Source: Acholoe squamosa (taxonomy: Eukaryota; Annelida; Polychaeta; Phyllodocida; Polynoidae). Taken from it: a DNA stretch of 64,000 bases. The DNA is taken from the NCBI GenBank assembly GCA_949317995.1, contig OX439044.1, positions 24,748,733 to 24,812,732 of the forward strand, read 5' to 3'. A model generated the notes under the pieces. The model was not told the origin of the DNA. It did no database searches and saw only the letters and a program-made list of their open reading frames with translations. Of the stretch, positions 48,001 to 60,155 are shown in pieces; within the stretch, counting starts at the first letter, position 1, and each line of letters opens with the position of its first letter. The translations under genes and the position numbers were made by a program.

Positions 48001-48404
48001 TACTACCAATTTTATTCTTGTTACTATGTTCTGCGTTATATGTGGGCTACAACAGGAATTTCCATTTGATTACCTAATCTAAGTTACTCTATGTCCCCGG
48101 GTCTGTGTCCTAGACATCCTGCTTTTAATATATACCTGTAACACATAGTTGCCACCCATAAAGAGGTCTGTACGAGTATTTCTTTGTGTTTCAGGACCCC
48201 AAGTCTGGAAAGATGCATCAGATCTGGTTTGATAACCCCAGGAGTCTGACCTACAAATACAAGTATGCAATATCTAGAGGTGTTCTCGGGGTGGGTATGT
48301 GGAACGCCGACGCCATTGACTATGGTAACACCCCTGCAGGGGAGAAACAGAGAAGTCAGATGTGGGGTGCCATTCCCTATATCAAAAGGAGTAGTGGCTT
48401 GTAA
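45023..48404 (+). CDS. CTBS: Di-N-acetylchitobiase, lysosomal GH18 glycosidase (7 exons, 388 aa)
   Basis: Lysosomal enzyme that splits the GlcNAc-beta-1,4-GlcNAc core of Asn-linked glycans from the reducing end. Exons: 45023-45193, 45926-46064, 46503-46714, 47047-47218, 47459-47556, 47739-47903, 48195-48404. They total 1167 nt with TAA stop at 48402-48404; all introns are GT-AG with agreeing phases. Length is within a few residues of the mammalian enzyme. The N-terminus is a hydrophobic signal peptide (about residues 1-22), followed by the CPCDDPVLCKP segment typical of the family. The GH18 motif DGINVDFE lies at about residues 134-141 with catalytic Glu141. Further family blocks are QVTFDVAWSPDCIDKRCFD, FVMSYDERSQ, VLGIPWYGY, VPFRGVECSDAAG and QIWFDNPRSL. 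Intron 2 holds a complete TA-type MITE ending 33 bp before exon 3. Confidence 0.95.
46085..46160. repeat. Two-copy 37-bp tandem repeat in CTBS intron 2
   Basis: TTGATATTATTAGACACTCT plus flanks occurs twice, at 46085 and 46122. Confidence 0.85.
46243..46469. mobile_element. TA-type MITE, subfamily B, in CTBS intron 2
   Basis: Complete element with TACCGTAATCTCCCGCCTAT at the left and its inverse at the right. It ends 33 bp before the start of CTBS exon 3, so the element supplies or borders the branch-point region of that intron. Confidence 0.85.
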
Positions 48405-48584
48405 TAACTGGGGGGGAAAAAAGAAGAAAGTATTTTTTTTTAGAAAAAAAAAAACACACAAAAATACAAAGGGGAAAGTTAAATTCAAATGAGGTAGTAC
48501 ACAATCAAGGGTACCTACCCTCCAGATGTACTGCACTTTGATATGAATATGACAAAACTATGTTTATTGAGATGTACAGTAATA

Positions 48585-48700
48585 CGCCCCCCGTATAATG
48601 TGCTCTATGCATATAAGACACACCCTGAGTTGAAAGAGAAGCTAGATTGCCTGTGGGGCACATCCTCACTTCAGGCAGATTCTATAAGGCGCACTAAGAT
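48585..48700. mobile_element. Degenerate TA-type MITE remnant downstream of CTBS
   Basis: CCCGTATAATGTGCTCTATG, ATAAGACACACCCTGAGTTG and TCTATAAGGCGCACT are diverged pieces of the CGTATAAG family. Confidence 0.4.
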
Positions 48701-49013
48701 GTTATTCATAACCGTCCTAGATGGGCCCAACTCCAATACACCATAGATGGCCAATGTAATTGCCATATGGTGGCATTCCAGTGGTGGTATAAGCCCGTTA
48801 TTGGGGATTCGTTTGCTTTGGACATGGCTTTCATATATCACATCGGCCCCACCAAAAGACTAATGGTAATGTGTCCACCTCTGGACGTGCGAAGTGGTGC
48901 CTTTGTTTGTAATTGTCTTGCCTTAAAGCTCATCCAGGGAAGTCACAGGACAGAGTTAACATCCATTTAGACAAGCTTCGGGAATGTACCTGTGTATACA
49001 TACTACTGGTAGC

Positions 49014-49019
49014 AATAAA
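49014..49019 (+). promoter_or_regulatory. Candidate polyadenylation signal for CTBS
   Basis: AATAAA on the plus strand about 610 bp after the CTBS stop codon. It is the clearest canonical hexamer I noticed downstream of the gene. Use is unproven. Confidence 0.3.
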
Positions 49020-49117
49020 GCCCTGTGGTATACTAACAATGGATTACATGTGTTTTGGCACCTTAGAGGTAAATAAATCAAGGTACGTAACGTTGTTTAA
49101 CCTATGATATATCTACT

Positions 49118-49508
49118 ACTGTAAATCCTCACGTATAGGACGCACCCTGATTTAGACAAAAATCATATAGGATGCATCTGGGGCCAAATTTTGGCCAAAT
49201 CAGTACTGTTATATAGTGTAAAATCCTTGCATATAAGACACACCTTGAGTTGGGATGATTACACCCTCTGCTGCCCAGAGGGTATAATTCTGGTGTATAA
49301 GCCGCGTCTTATTGGATTTTCTATTTTAGAAAATGGGGCGGGAGGGCGTAATTTTTATTTTTCAAATTTTCCAGAAAATGATGCGGGCGGGATCCATAGA
49401 CAAGTTATTTTTAAAATAAAAATAAAATTTGCAGTTTAGAAAATAAGGTGCGGGAAATCCATAGACCAACTTTTTAATTTGGTGTGGCCTAAGTGAGAAT
49501 TTACAGTA
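49118..49508. mobile_element. Diverged TA-type MITE containing a fragment of the AGGCCACACC family
   Basis: Left end TACTGTAAATCCTCACGTAT and right end GAATTTACAGTA are inverted. Between about 49315 and 49495 lies an AAATCCATAGACCAAC...GGTGTGGCCT fragment of the second family, so this is a nested remnant. Confidence 0.55.
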
Positions 49509-49609
49509 CATAACAGTATTTGACATATATAATCAGTATACATCAGTTAACACTACCCACACTGTTTAACTTCCCGCATTCATAAATGAAGATGATAGTA
49601 AATGTTTAC

Positions 49610-49855
49610 TACCGTAATCTCCCGCATATAAGGTGCGTCTTATACACCAAACAAAATTATGCTAAGTCTTATATGTATGAGGGACATTGCCTTGAGTTTG
49701 GGGTGCGCCTTATAGGAGGGTATTTTTACTATAGAACAGTACTAAAGTAACAAAAATCTGCCCTTAGAGGTGCGCCTTATATGTGAAACAGACCTCCCTG
49801 TGTTGGGGGTGCGCCTTATAGGCGAGGTGCGCCTTATACACAAGAGATTACGGTA
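49610..49855. mobile_element. TA-type MITE, subfamily B, head of an adjacent pair
   Basis: Intact TIRs. Separated by only two bases (GG) from the next element at 49858, giving two subfamilies side by side. Confidence 0.85.
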
Positions 49856-49857
49856 GG

Positions 49858-50153
49858 TACCGTAATCTCCCGCGTATAAGGCGCATCCCGCGTATAAGGC
49901 GCACCCAGAGTTTCAGAATATGGTAAAAAAAATAAAAAAATTCATAACTTTTGTTCTAATGAATGGATTTTCAAAATTCAAAAAGCTATGTGCTGTTTGG
50001 ACCCCCGTGACCCTCCTGGACCCCAAAAGCAGCAGATGAGCTTATATGGGAGTGTAACATCTCAAAAGAAAGGTCTTGGTGTCCCCCTTGTGGATCCAAT
50101 GAGAACTAAAACCCCCCGTATAAGACGCGCTTTATACGCGGGAGATTACGGTA
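49858..50153. mobile_element. TA-type MITE, subfamily A, tail of an adjacent pair
   Basis: Intact TIRs. The interior is closely similar to the copy at 2266-2540, including TGTGGATCCAATGAGAACTA near the right end. Confidence 0.85.
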
Positions 50154-51830
50154 TCTTCTGTAGATATCGGTAACAGTATTTCATACTCATGGGAAAACCA
50201 TCACAAAGAACAAAATGACAATCAATGAGAATATAAAATCTTCACTCTTGAAGTCTCTTTAATGCATAAACCATATATACATAGAAGAAATAAATTCTGT
50301 TATTTCGGACATAACGGAATGTTATTGGATGTTCATAAATACATCAAGTTATGCACAAGTTGGTACCTTGTTCTAAATGCGTGCCAAAGGTCAGTGTATC
50401 AGAGTATTCCTCAAAAATATTGCACGGCAGATATTACACATTGTAATATAAAAGCACACATCGCGTCCCATCACAGAAAGATAGTGCATTGAACAAGTAT
50501 TCATAGGAAAACAGTATAATGATTGTTTCTTTTGCAAGGTTGAGCACACAATAGTTTTGGATATGTCATTATATATGCCAGATTATTACCGACCATGTAC
50601 TTAATAAGTCACGCTTCAGCTGTTTATGATGAATAGTCATTTAGTGCATTCGGAATTAGATCAAGCTACTGTGTTAAATCAACTCGAGGGAGTGGTCTTC
50701 TCACAAGAGTGTGTGTTAGGTGGTGGAGAGATATAGGGCAGTGGAAGGTACTACGGTAGTGGGGGATCTGAGCAAAGGCCGCCATATTTTCAAAAATGCC
50801 CATGAAATAATTTAGATCCTAGTCTGAATACGGAACAATCCCTCATATTCTTTTCCGAAGCTAAAACCACTCTTAAATGAATCTTAAATAACATTTTAAG
50901 TTTCTCAAATGACCAATAACTTGTGAGAAATGTAACCTATCACAGCTCTCTCAAATCTCCATCGTATACTTCAATTATATATTTATAAAATGTCACAGTT
51001 AATTGTAGGAATATGCTAAGTATTGAGACCACGGTTAGTAACTTTCTGAGTATCACAAAATAATCTATCTGCATATACTATTTGCCATATATCGCAACTG
51101 AAATTAAGTAGATCCAACCGAGATCAACGCTACATTCTTTGCCACATCTTCATGAAGCTGGATATCAAACATAAACATTCATGAGCACCAACCCCTCTTT
51201 ACGGTTCTTGTCAACAGGATGTTTCTAATATCAATTCAAGTATTAATTAACATAGACATGTTTCAGCACAGATCCCTCTTTAAATGCTAACAGAATATGT
51301 CTAATATCCCTTAAGATATAAACAAATGCACCTTCTGAAACAGTCCTAATCATTCTACATGATGGGATGAATTTATGCAAATCACAGTTAGGTCTCCCTT
51401 TCATTAAAGATGTCCCTAGATGTCCACAACATTCCTTGTTCCACCATAGTCACCACCTTGGTATGCAGCATCACGATCCTGTATGACTGAAATACACAAT
51501 ACATGTACATGTATACGTTATGTAAACTACTGATACCGGTAATTATGCAAATTATGGTTATAAGAGACATGCATACCATGTACCAGAATGTAAGGTGTGG
51601 CTTGCATGTGATGGAGGCGGGGGGTTAGATGGGAGGTAGTGCGATATCAAATTTTATATCAAATTGGTGTAATGTACACTGTAGCTCAATTACACCGATT
51701 TTCCATTAGAAGAAAACTTCTGTGGTATGTGTCATACTAGTATACTTTGGTGACTTGAAGAAAACATAAGCTGTCAATGTGTTGCTGACAGTGTATAGAT
51801 GTCCCAAAATTATGTACAAATGCTACCTTT

Positions 51831-52160
51831 AGGCCACTCCAAAAAAGTTGTTTCTGAGGTGAGGAGGTCCAACATTTGTTCCCCAGAAAAAAGTTGTTTC
51901 TCATCACCACGCAATGAAAAAAGTGACAAGGGAGGATTTTTGTTTGATAAGCAGTTGATAAAGATCGAAACCTATGCGTCATGGCTGTCCCACGTAGCCT
52001 AAGCTTTAATTTAATAGCATACTTGACTACATTTGTCCAATTTTTAATGTATTTTTATCAGAAAACTCTATTAACAATTTTTTTTTTAATTCTCAAATGA
52101 CGATTTCTTTTTTCTGACGAGGGCGGTGATGAGAAACAAGTTTGTTTTTTTAGAGTAGCC
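51831..52160. mobile_element. Variant AGGCCACTCC-TIR element
   Basis: Left AGGCCACTCCAAAAAAGTTG, right GTTTTTTTAGAGTAGCCT. Internal GAAACAA/TTGTTTC and ATCACC blocks are inverted. Related in design to the element at 21068. Confidence 0.6.
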
Positions 52161-52401
52161 TTGCAATGAAGGCTGATTAGTACATTGTAGTACCATTTTA
52201 GATTACGCAATTCATGTACACTGCTCTGAAAGAAACCATAAATATATCGAGTCTTATTCAAGTCATGTAGTGCTTCATCGCAAAGGGTGTCACAGTATGC
52301 TGAAATACATCTATATAATTCTGGATTGAATAGACACACTCCCATGTTCTCATTGAAAGGTAATTGGGATCTGGGTTTGCTATATGCACACGCACAGATC
52401 T

Positions 52402-53178
52402 CAGGGATGAAAGTCAACAATGACAAAAAACCTTGAAAAAGGAAACAACTTTAAATGCACTGTATATGCCCTCCAGTCCCATCCATAAGTGTGTTACAGG
52501 GTTTGTGTGGTGGAGGGGGGGGGATGCAGTAGGGGTTGTATAAGGATGTAGTTTGTCCTCAAATAACAGGAAAAGCTGTTTTTCAAGATGTTGTTAGGAT
52601 ACTATACCCAAAATGTGCACATTATGGCCCTTTTGCAGAGTATGACCTAGGATCCCTTCAGAATGCTACTGTATGGCTGTTTTCTAAGGTCTTGTTCGGA
52701 TAGCATACCCAAAATATGCACCACCTGGTGGCGGTGCTTTTGCACAACACGACCTATGGTCCAAGTACAATGTTAAATGTATGCAGATAGGTCAAATGGT
52801 GCAGGGAATATATGACCAATATAGTTACATGGTGAAAGCATAACGCACAGAAAAGGGGTATACTATCCGACACTCTTCTAGCATAGGAACTATAGCTTGC
52901 TACTAAGACTACACTGAAGAGTGAAACAAACACCAATATAGAGGGGAAAGTTTTCAAGGAAAAACTTGAGAATCCTTGAAAACCTTGAACTAAATACTGG
53001 CATGCTGCCATTGTATGCAGTGTTGTGGGACCTGACTGTGTGCACGTATGCAACCTCTGGAGGTAATTTTTGACTCCTTTATCCTGTTTTCAGAGGATTT
53101 TCAAGAAAACTTATTTTTCTTAAGTGAGTGAAAAAAAATACTTGAAATCAAGGAAAACCTTGAATTCTTTCATCCCTG
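52402..53178. mobile_element. CAGGGATGAAAG-TIR element with AGATCT direct repeats
   Basis: Left CAGGGATGAAAG at 52402, right CTTTCATCCCTG ending at 53178, both bordered outside by AGATCT. The interior has CCTTGAAAA and CAAGGAAAACCTTGA blocks in inverted arrangement near each end. No transposase ORF. Confidence 0.6.
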
Positions 53179-53382
53179 AGATCTAATAAAAAAAAACACA
53201 ATGAAAAAATTGGTCTTGGAAATGGAGACCTTTTTGTATTCCATTGGAATACCGTAACATGAAAATTGTATAATCCATTCAATCCTTGTCCACACATTTC
53301 CACTATACAAAGTTGGTATATTCTCACTGATGCTAGACTGTGCATTGTTCTTGAAATACTTTATCGAATATATTAAAAGGTA

Positions 53383-56300
53383 TCAACATACAAATCGTGG
53401 TGGAGCATTACCTGGTGTCTCTTCACTAATGAGTGGCTCTCTTTCTCCATCTTGCTCGGGGCTCCTGCGTAGACGGTTGTAGATTGGCAGGCATATAATC
53501 TCATTGTATATACACATACCAGCAATGAGCAGAACGAAACCAGCTGCTTGCAAAAGGAACTGCTTAACAGTGAAGGGTTGCCACTGGACAGCCAGGGAGA
53601 CAGCCCAAATAATAACAGTTCGGCCACTGTCCAAGACCATCCGCGTGGTGGCACTCATCTCCTTAGTCACACTGATACCAGAGAAGTTGAAGAATGCTAT
53701 ACTGATAACATTACCTGTAACGCATTAAGGAATGGGGTATTAAAGGAACTCAATTTGTGAAATGGATAAAGAGTAAGTTGAGCAAGTTGTGCTTTTTTGA
53801 TTAGATTAAATAGATATTTTTTTCAAAATTTCAATAGAATTAGATAAATTGCATAGGGAAAAGCATTCCTGATTTGATATCTTATTGAGTATAGATACTG
53901 GTGCTAAATCTTGAAACTTACCTAATGTAGCAACAATGATGATAGGATTGTTGCCCATTTGTACAAATGCGTCAAGAGCATTCTCAAGTCTGCCATCAGG
54001 GTCATTTGATATTGGTTTCCCCACCTTGATGTAATACATTGGTATAACGAGGAGTCCAAGAGTGCAGGCACCAAACAAACCTGAAAGAACACAATGGTAA
54101 AAAATAACCAGCTATCCTTACTGGTAATATACCCAAAAATGTAACATATTGCGGTACTTACATTTAAAGATGTGTGCCTAGTAACACATAGCATATTAAT
54201 TTCTAATTGTAACTCTTACTGTATTTGCGATTATACTTACCTTCCCAGCCTACGGCCTGTAGTGCAGGGACATCATGCTTTGTGACAAATTTCTCTTCAT
54301 ATACCATCTGACAGGCAGCAATCACCTGTGCCATTATGACTAGAAGATCACCTACAAAGAGGACACTAACAATTGCTTAGATGTACCTTAAATAAGTAAA
54401 AATCCTATATCCATATTCTTACAGAGCTATTTCTAGATTCAATACTCCACTCAACAGATATATTGTCTGTACGCTTCAGAATAATAAGATTACTCTAATA
54501 TTTAATGAAAGACGTTTAAAAATCAAGTGCAAGAACAGACGTTCATGACTTAAAAACAACTTTTCAATATTTGAGTTCCATTTTTTTCCAGTCAATACGT
54601 TACAAGGATTTCTGAAGTTTATCGTTTGAAGCACATTTAAGTCAAGCCTACGAACTGTCAGCACGTGCTTTATTCGCCTATAATAAGCCTACAGTGGGAC
54701 CTTTGAGTCTGTGGAGGACTCTGAGAGCAGGGACATGGGCTGGGAAAATGAGAAAGGCTTATAGGTAGAAAAAATTGGGCGTTGTGCATTGAAGCACAGA
54801 AGGCTCAGGGTAGGTACCGTAAAACCCTTTATCAACCCTGTACAGTCACAGGAATCAGCACTTGCGAAATATTGACTAATTACTTACAAATAGAAACTAT
54901 TATCTATACATGTACTGACACCAGTCTGGCATAATCTTCTCTAAATGAAAACCCCTTGGAACGCTGGTCCCCTGGCATGCTGGCCCCCTGGCGTGCTTGC
55001 CTCTCAGACACCTGTTTTTTTCGAACAGCAAGCCGAGGTCCTGGTCTGACTTTTCTCTCTTTATTCTTATATGATTGAACAAAAGCGTCTAACATTAAGA
55101 CGCTTTTGTTTAATCATATAAGAATAAAGAGAGAAAAGTCAGGCCTGGACCTAAGCCTACGGGGAAGAGTATTGGAGAATCATTCAAAAGCAATCTATTT
55201 TTTATTTGAAAATAATCATGGTAAATAGATGAGTGCATGTTTAGTTTTTTTTTCTTGCATAAATATATACATATATATGAACTAATTGTCTATAACAATT
55301 TTATTAATGTATAACTTCTATTTCCTATAGAAAATGTAAATTGAAAAAATGGACTTTTGCCAACCCAGACTTTTGCCAACCCGGCGGTATAGACTTAGGG
55401 GGCGCTGTGAAAATAAAGAGGGTTACCAGTAGATAGAAAGTTAGACGGAAGCAGGACTGGAAGAATGAATGGGGAGAAGGGGGAGGGGAACGGATGAAAG
55501 GAAAGGAATCTAGAAGAGACAAGATAGAAAGACAGAGTGGAGAGAGGACTAACATTTGCAAAAAAAATATACCGGTATTTACCTGTGATGATGGTGTTTG
55601 TGTCATGCTTTGCTTCGCCTGAATCAAAAAAGACGTCAGCAAGCCCAACAAGCACAAGTCCAGCAACGACGATAAACATAGATGCCCACTGGATGGGTTT
55701 GATGACCCTGCGCAGGAAAGTGACAGAGAGGATACCCGTGAAGATCATCACCGCACCTGGAGGATAGCAGGAGAATTTGATATAATGCATCTGTAGACAA
55801 ACTAAATTATGAACCAGAAATCAATCATCGTTGGAAACTCTTTTATTTTCTACACAACTTTTCACTTTCTAATCAATCTACTAACAGGGTAGGTGCTAAT
55901 AGAATTGCATGTGGTAATGTTTTATACCGGTACATGGATGGACTACCTTAAAGTGTGCTGGTCAGAATTATCTGAAGCTCTGTAGAACTGTATTGTACGC
56001 ATGTAGTTTGTAGATCATTGAACATATGCTTTATGTAGTGTAATGGACTTACTGTATGACAAATAGGTCAACAATGACCTTACATTTTGTTGTCAATAAA
56101 AGATATTATTATCATTATTACAGAACGCAAGAGTTTATCGTTAAGACCTCATTAAATTATTATTATTTATTATTAATTATTATTGTTGTTGTTGTTGTTG
56201 TTGTTATTATTATTATTATTATTGAAAGTTTCAAAAAAGATAATGAGCAGTAACTACAGTGCCACCTCTCGCTGCTAAGTCACATGAACTGTACAATGCC

Positions 56301-56661
56301 TGTGGAGATTCTGATAAGTGATTTGTTACATTCCAATCCTGTGACCGGATACTTTAAGGTAGTTCTAGTTACCCTGCATCCTTCCCGGTTTCAAATTAAT
56401 AGGAAAGAACAGTTACTCAGAACCAAGTTGATCCATACAAGAAGTGAAAGGGGAGGTAAACTGAACAAACCAAAACCTGGACTGATTGTGCACAGAAGAG
56501 TAAAAGAGGTTGGCAAAGTGATCTTTTTCTCTCTTTTTTGGCAAAAACGTTTATTAACTCGTTTTTTTTTTTTATTTCGGTCTTGCAACATTGTATATGA
56601 TACATTAGAATGTAAAACAACAAAAATCTATAGATGTTGTGACATGGCGTATAACACGCAT

Positions 56662-56723
<62 letters not shown>

Positions 56724-56747
56724 ACCCACCCACACACACACGCACAC

Positions 56748-56789
<42 letters not shown>

Positions 56790-58517
56790 CTGAGTATGAC
56801 AATCAGCTATAAAGTGTTTGATTCTATTGCCAGGTGTTGGCTCTTCATACAATGTACTCTTTTCAGGTGTAGGATCATTATACAAATTTAAACAATTCAA
56901 ATGTTTACCTCATGAAGGCTACACCCTGAGCTGAAACGTGATCATTTTAATTGATATGGTTCAATAAATACTACTTGAACTTTAAGTTTTGTTGGCCTAA
57001 TTGTGTCTTTTATAGATACATAATTTAAATGTTTCTTTTATCACCTTAGCTTATTACAACATGCCTTCCTAGTAGCCAGCCTCTGTAATAAACTAATGAG
57101 GAGTACTATAATAAAGAGGCATACCTCTGAGCATCTGAAAACTGGAAGCATAGGTCATGTTGAGGCCGACATACATGAGAGAAGTACCAGTCATATCACA
57201 TAAGGCTGCAGGCCAAAATATGAGAGGGTTGAATTGCTGATTTCCCAACTCCATGGGAACCCCACGTCTTCTCTGCACGAGCCTCATGATCTGGAATACT
57301 ACAAGGCAGGAGAACTCCCCAAGGAACATACCCACTGCCTGAAAGAGGTTTACGTAAGGACATGTAATATCTAATTAGAAATATAACTAGAGAGAGATTA
57401 GTACATTAATCCAGAGATCATTGACGTCTGAGAACCAAAGTACCTGGTAGGTTAACCTACCCCCCCCCCCCCGCCACGTCCTCCCCATGTCAGTAGTCAG
57501 TGGGTGATGACAAATCATTGCTAATGAATTGATAATGTCTGTGTATATTGACAGATTTCGCCGTCTGCAAGAAACAGACAGGGTTCCCACAAAGTCCTCA
57601 GACTCAAATTCCATGACATTTCCATGACAAAAATCAAAATTTTCCATGACATTTTTAAATTAACTATTTTTGGGCATAAGGCCACACCAAAAAAAAAAAA
57701 AAAGTTGTTTGGCATATTTTTTGTAAATAGATTTTTTCATTCGCCTCACTTTTCCAGCAAGGAATCCATGGGACGTCAGAAAATTCTTGCTCACTTGCAC
57801 CATTTTTTCAAAACCAAAATCCGTAGACCAACTTATTTTTTTTTCGGTGTGGCCTAATAGGGCTTGGTCCCCCAGCAAAGTTTCTGCAATTGGGCATTTA
57901 ATTAAGATTACTTGGATTACGGGATTTCTTAGCAGTAATTTTCGGCGGCCAAAGGTAAAAAAAAAAATCAAAAAAAAATCTACCCACATTGCCCCCAAAA
58001 ATGCACTTTTCCGGCTTTCAAAGTCACCTTTTGATAATCAAAAATATCTTTTGGGGAGGAAATGTAGGAAAAATCGAGAATTATTGGGTGTTAACATGTG
58101 ACTATCGACCATTATTTATATTTTTTTTTACGAAAAATCTTGAGAATTCCCAGCGGCCAAAGGAAAAAAAAATAAAAATAATTTTTTTTTCGATTTTGCC
58201 AAAAATCCCAGCGGCAGATCCGTAATCCAAGTAATTATAATTAAATGGCCTTGGCGTGGAAAAAAATGGTGCGGACCAATGGATTTTGAAATAAATATTC
58301 AGTTTTCCTATTTTCCATGACTCAAAAGGAAATTTTCAGAAATTCCATGACTTTCCCTGACAATTTTGTATTCCATGACTTTCCATGAGGCGTGGGAACC
58401 CTGAAGAGAATTTAGTAGAATATTTTTTATGATATTTAATAGCTTACTTGGAGAAAGGGGTGATCGAATAATCTCTTCGTTCCATCGATTCCTATTGCTT
58501 TTAACGAATCAGCCCAT
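53383..58517 (-). CDS. SLC35F6: SLC35F6-like drug/metabolite transporter (6 exons found, first exon missing)
   Basis: Multi-pass membrane protein of the DMT/nucleotide-sugar transporter superfamily; the human protein is reported in lysosome and mitochondria. Exons on the minus strand, 5' to 3': 58517-58448 (70 nt, WADSLKAIG... to DHPFLQ), 57338-57125 ([39 protein letters not shown]), 55756-55583 ([25 protein letters not shown]), 54351-54241 ([23 protein letters not shown]), 54080-53922 ([18 protein letters not shown]), 53714-53383 ([29 protein letters not shown] to stop). Phases agree at every junction. The recovered 1060 nt plus a short N-terminal exon of about 26 codons would match the usual length near 370-380 aa. 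The N-terminal exon (start Met and first hydrophobic segment) was not recognised and may lie beyond 64000. The last exon contains an internal CCAG|GTAATG that could act as a donor. Confidence 0.9.
54775..54990. repeat. Inverted copy of the repeat at 39090-39560, lacking the MITE
   Basis: GGGCGTTGTGCATTGAAGCA, TCACAGGAATCAGCACTTGC and TCTGGCATAATCTTCTCT are reverse complements of segments at 39525, 39460 and 39150. The MITE of 39204-39437 is absent, leaving a single TA at 54881-54882. Confidence 0.85.
55036..55152. repeat. Long hairpin, arms about 55 bp
   Basis: TTCTCTCTTTATTCTTATAT and flanking bases are mirrored by ATATAAGAATAAAGAGAGAA with a loop of only a few bases (CAT). It joins the copy of the repeat that holds the MITE empty site. 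Confidence 0.85.
56159..56225. repeat. (TTA)n(TTG)n(TTA)n microsatellite
   Basis: TTATTATT, then GTTGTTGTTGTTGTTGTT, then TTATTATTATTATT, in the same intron as the CA repeat. Confidence 0.9.
56662..56784. repeat. (CA)n microsatellite with CCCA interruption (SLC35F6 intron)
   Basis: About 120 bp of CA repeats broken by CCCACCCACCC and single CG steps, in the intron between exons 57125 and 55756. Confidence 0.95.
57589..58403. mobile_element. Composite CAGGGTTCCC element with two nested insertions (SLC35F6 intron)
   Basis: Outer ends CAGGGTTCCCACAAAGTCCT and CGTGGGAACCCTG match the element at 16761. Inside are an AGGCCACACC element (about 57680-57854) and a second fold-back (about 57895-58240) with inverted ends ATTACTTGGATTACGG and CCGTAATCCAAGTAAT. 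The composite fills most of the 1.1-kb intron between exons 57338 and 58448. Confidence 0.7.
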
Positions 58518-58749
58518 CTATATAATTGAGAGAATCACATTTTCAATTATTTGTCATTGATGGGTTGTTTGTTTGCAGTACAGTAGCTCTCAATACGTTT
58601 TACATAGAATCTTCGAGTTTATCTAATTGATGGACAAAATATGTGACATGCACTGGGAATAGGAACCTTATTAATGTACCCTGCACAAAGGGCCCTTTTC
58701 GCAGATCCTGTCACATATATTAGAGTATATATACAGTACTGGTCATAAC

Positions 58750-58986
58750 TACCGTAAACTCCTGCGTATAAGACGCGTCCTCTACGTCAAACAAATGCCT
58801 TGTGCGTCTTATAGGATGTACTGAAATTGGGGGTGCGTCTTATACGAGGGGTAATTTTACTATAGAAATGTATTGAATTTACAAATATCAGCATTAAAAT
58901 GTGCGTCTTATACGCGAAAATGGTCCTGCTGAGTTTGGGGTGCGTCCTATACGCGCAACGCGTCTTCTACGTGGGAGATTACGGTA
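58750..58986. mobile_element. TA-type MITE, subfamily B
   Basis: TIR TACCGTAAACTCCTGCGTAT and inverse at the right end. The interior matches the copies at 22248 and 39202. Lies just 5' of the recognised SLC35F6 exons. Confidence 0.85.
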
Positions 58987-60155
58987 GTATTGAAAAATGC
59001 TATCTCTTCAAAGCATTGTCTATTTAGAACATCAATAATGCATTCTAAATCGTCAGCTTGCATATCTTCGGCTACACTCCTTTGTCCGTACCATTTATAC
59101 CAGGTCTGCTATTCATTCCATAGATTTTCTATTCCAATATTTGTATGGCATATAAAGTTGGCCTGATTGGTAAATCTAGAGGTGTCACATGCTCAGTCAG
59201 AAGTATGTCACCCAGTTTGATCTTCCCAATTGGCGAGGCCTAAATCAATCATGTCCTAATAGGCACGAGCTAATGAATGGGCGATGTGCTGTGCACACAT
59301 GGCTCTAGCATAGTTTATTTAGCTCCTCCTGTATCAACACGGGGGGTACCAAGATCTTTCATTTGATATATTACCCCCCACCCTCCTAACCCATACACCA
59401 GAATAAGGGGGTCCGGGGTTCCAACATATAGCCTTTTGCATTTTAGAAATCCATTGAGTAGAACAGGGTTGGTACTGTAAATAGATAGAACTAAACGCCG
59501 TGGTGTACAAGGTGGTCGATCCACGGGGCTGTGTACAAATGATGTCATGCTTTTTTGGGCCATTTTTGACCCCCCCTCCCCCCTTGTCATGTTTCGTCAT
59601 ACAATGCTTGACCCCCCCCCCCTTAACATGACGTCATGCAGAGATACCCCCCCCCCCCCGGCCAAAAGTACATGAAGAGAGTATATCAAATTGAGATGGT
59701 TCAAAGGGACATGTATATATTGGGTTAACTTAATGGTGTTGGAAACAGGTGCAGAGCTCTCAAGTTTTGATGAAGCCAAAGAGTGAGACTTTGCCCGAAA
59801 GCTCAGAAATATCGCAATACACCTAAACAGGGTTCCGCGTCCGGCGCTGCATATTAATGAGTAGTACGCAAACAAACCAAACTCGCACCACTTGCAGTTT
59901 GGCAGCCCCCCTCAATAAATGTGTCTTTTTCTTTACTTCTTTCCCAATCTTTTTACACGATTGAATAGGATCAAGATCATTAGGTCAAAAGCTTATGGAA
60001 ACTGGCTCACTTTGATGGAAAAAGGATGTTTTGAATTGTACAACAGTGCTAGAAGATGTGGGTGGGCGATAATGTAGGGGTTTTCCCATTGCCTTAAACA
60101 TGGCCGATGTTGCGCTTCATTCAATTTGAAGCCAACCTTTGAACTCGTTTTTTTC

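Larger units (their letters stand above)
48405..53382. other. Convergent intergenic region between CTBS and SLC35F6
   Basis: The two genes point toward each other, so this span holds both 3' UTRs. MITE remnants and complete MITEs occupy 48585-50153, other TIR elements 51831-52160 and 52402-53178. The segment 50160-51830 looks single-copy with no recognisable gene. Confidence 0.5.

Noticed and set aside
48084..48536. Minus-strand 150-aa open frame
   Set aside because: It overlaps the last CTBS exon on the opposite strand; the CTBS frame has clear family motifs.
52058..52426. Minus-strand 122-aa open frame
   Set aside because: Its end is translated from a TIR element and the rest shows no recognisable domain.
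56284..56900. Open frames of up to 169 aa with poly-His/Thr or Cys/Val
   Set aside because: They are translations of the CA microsatellite.
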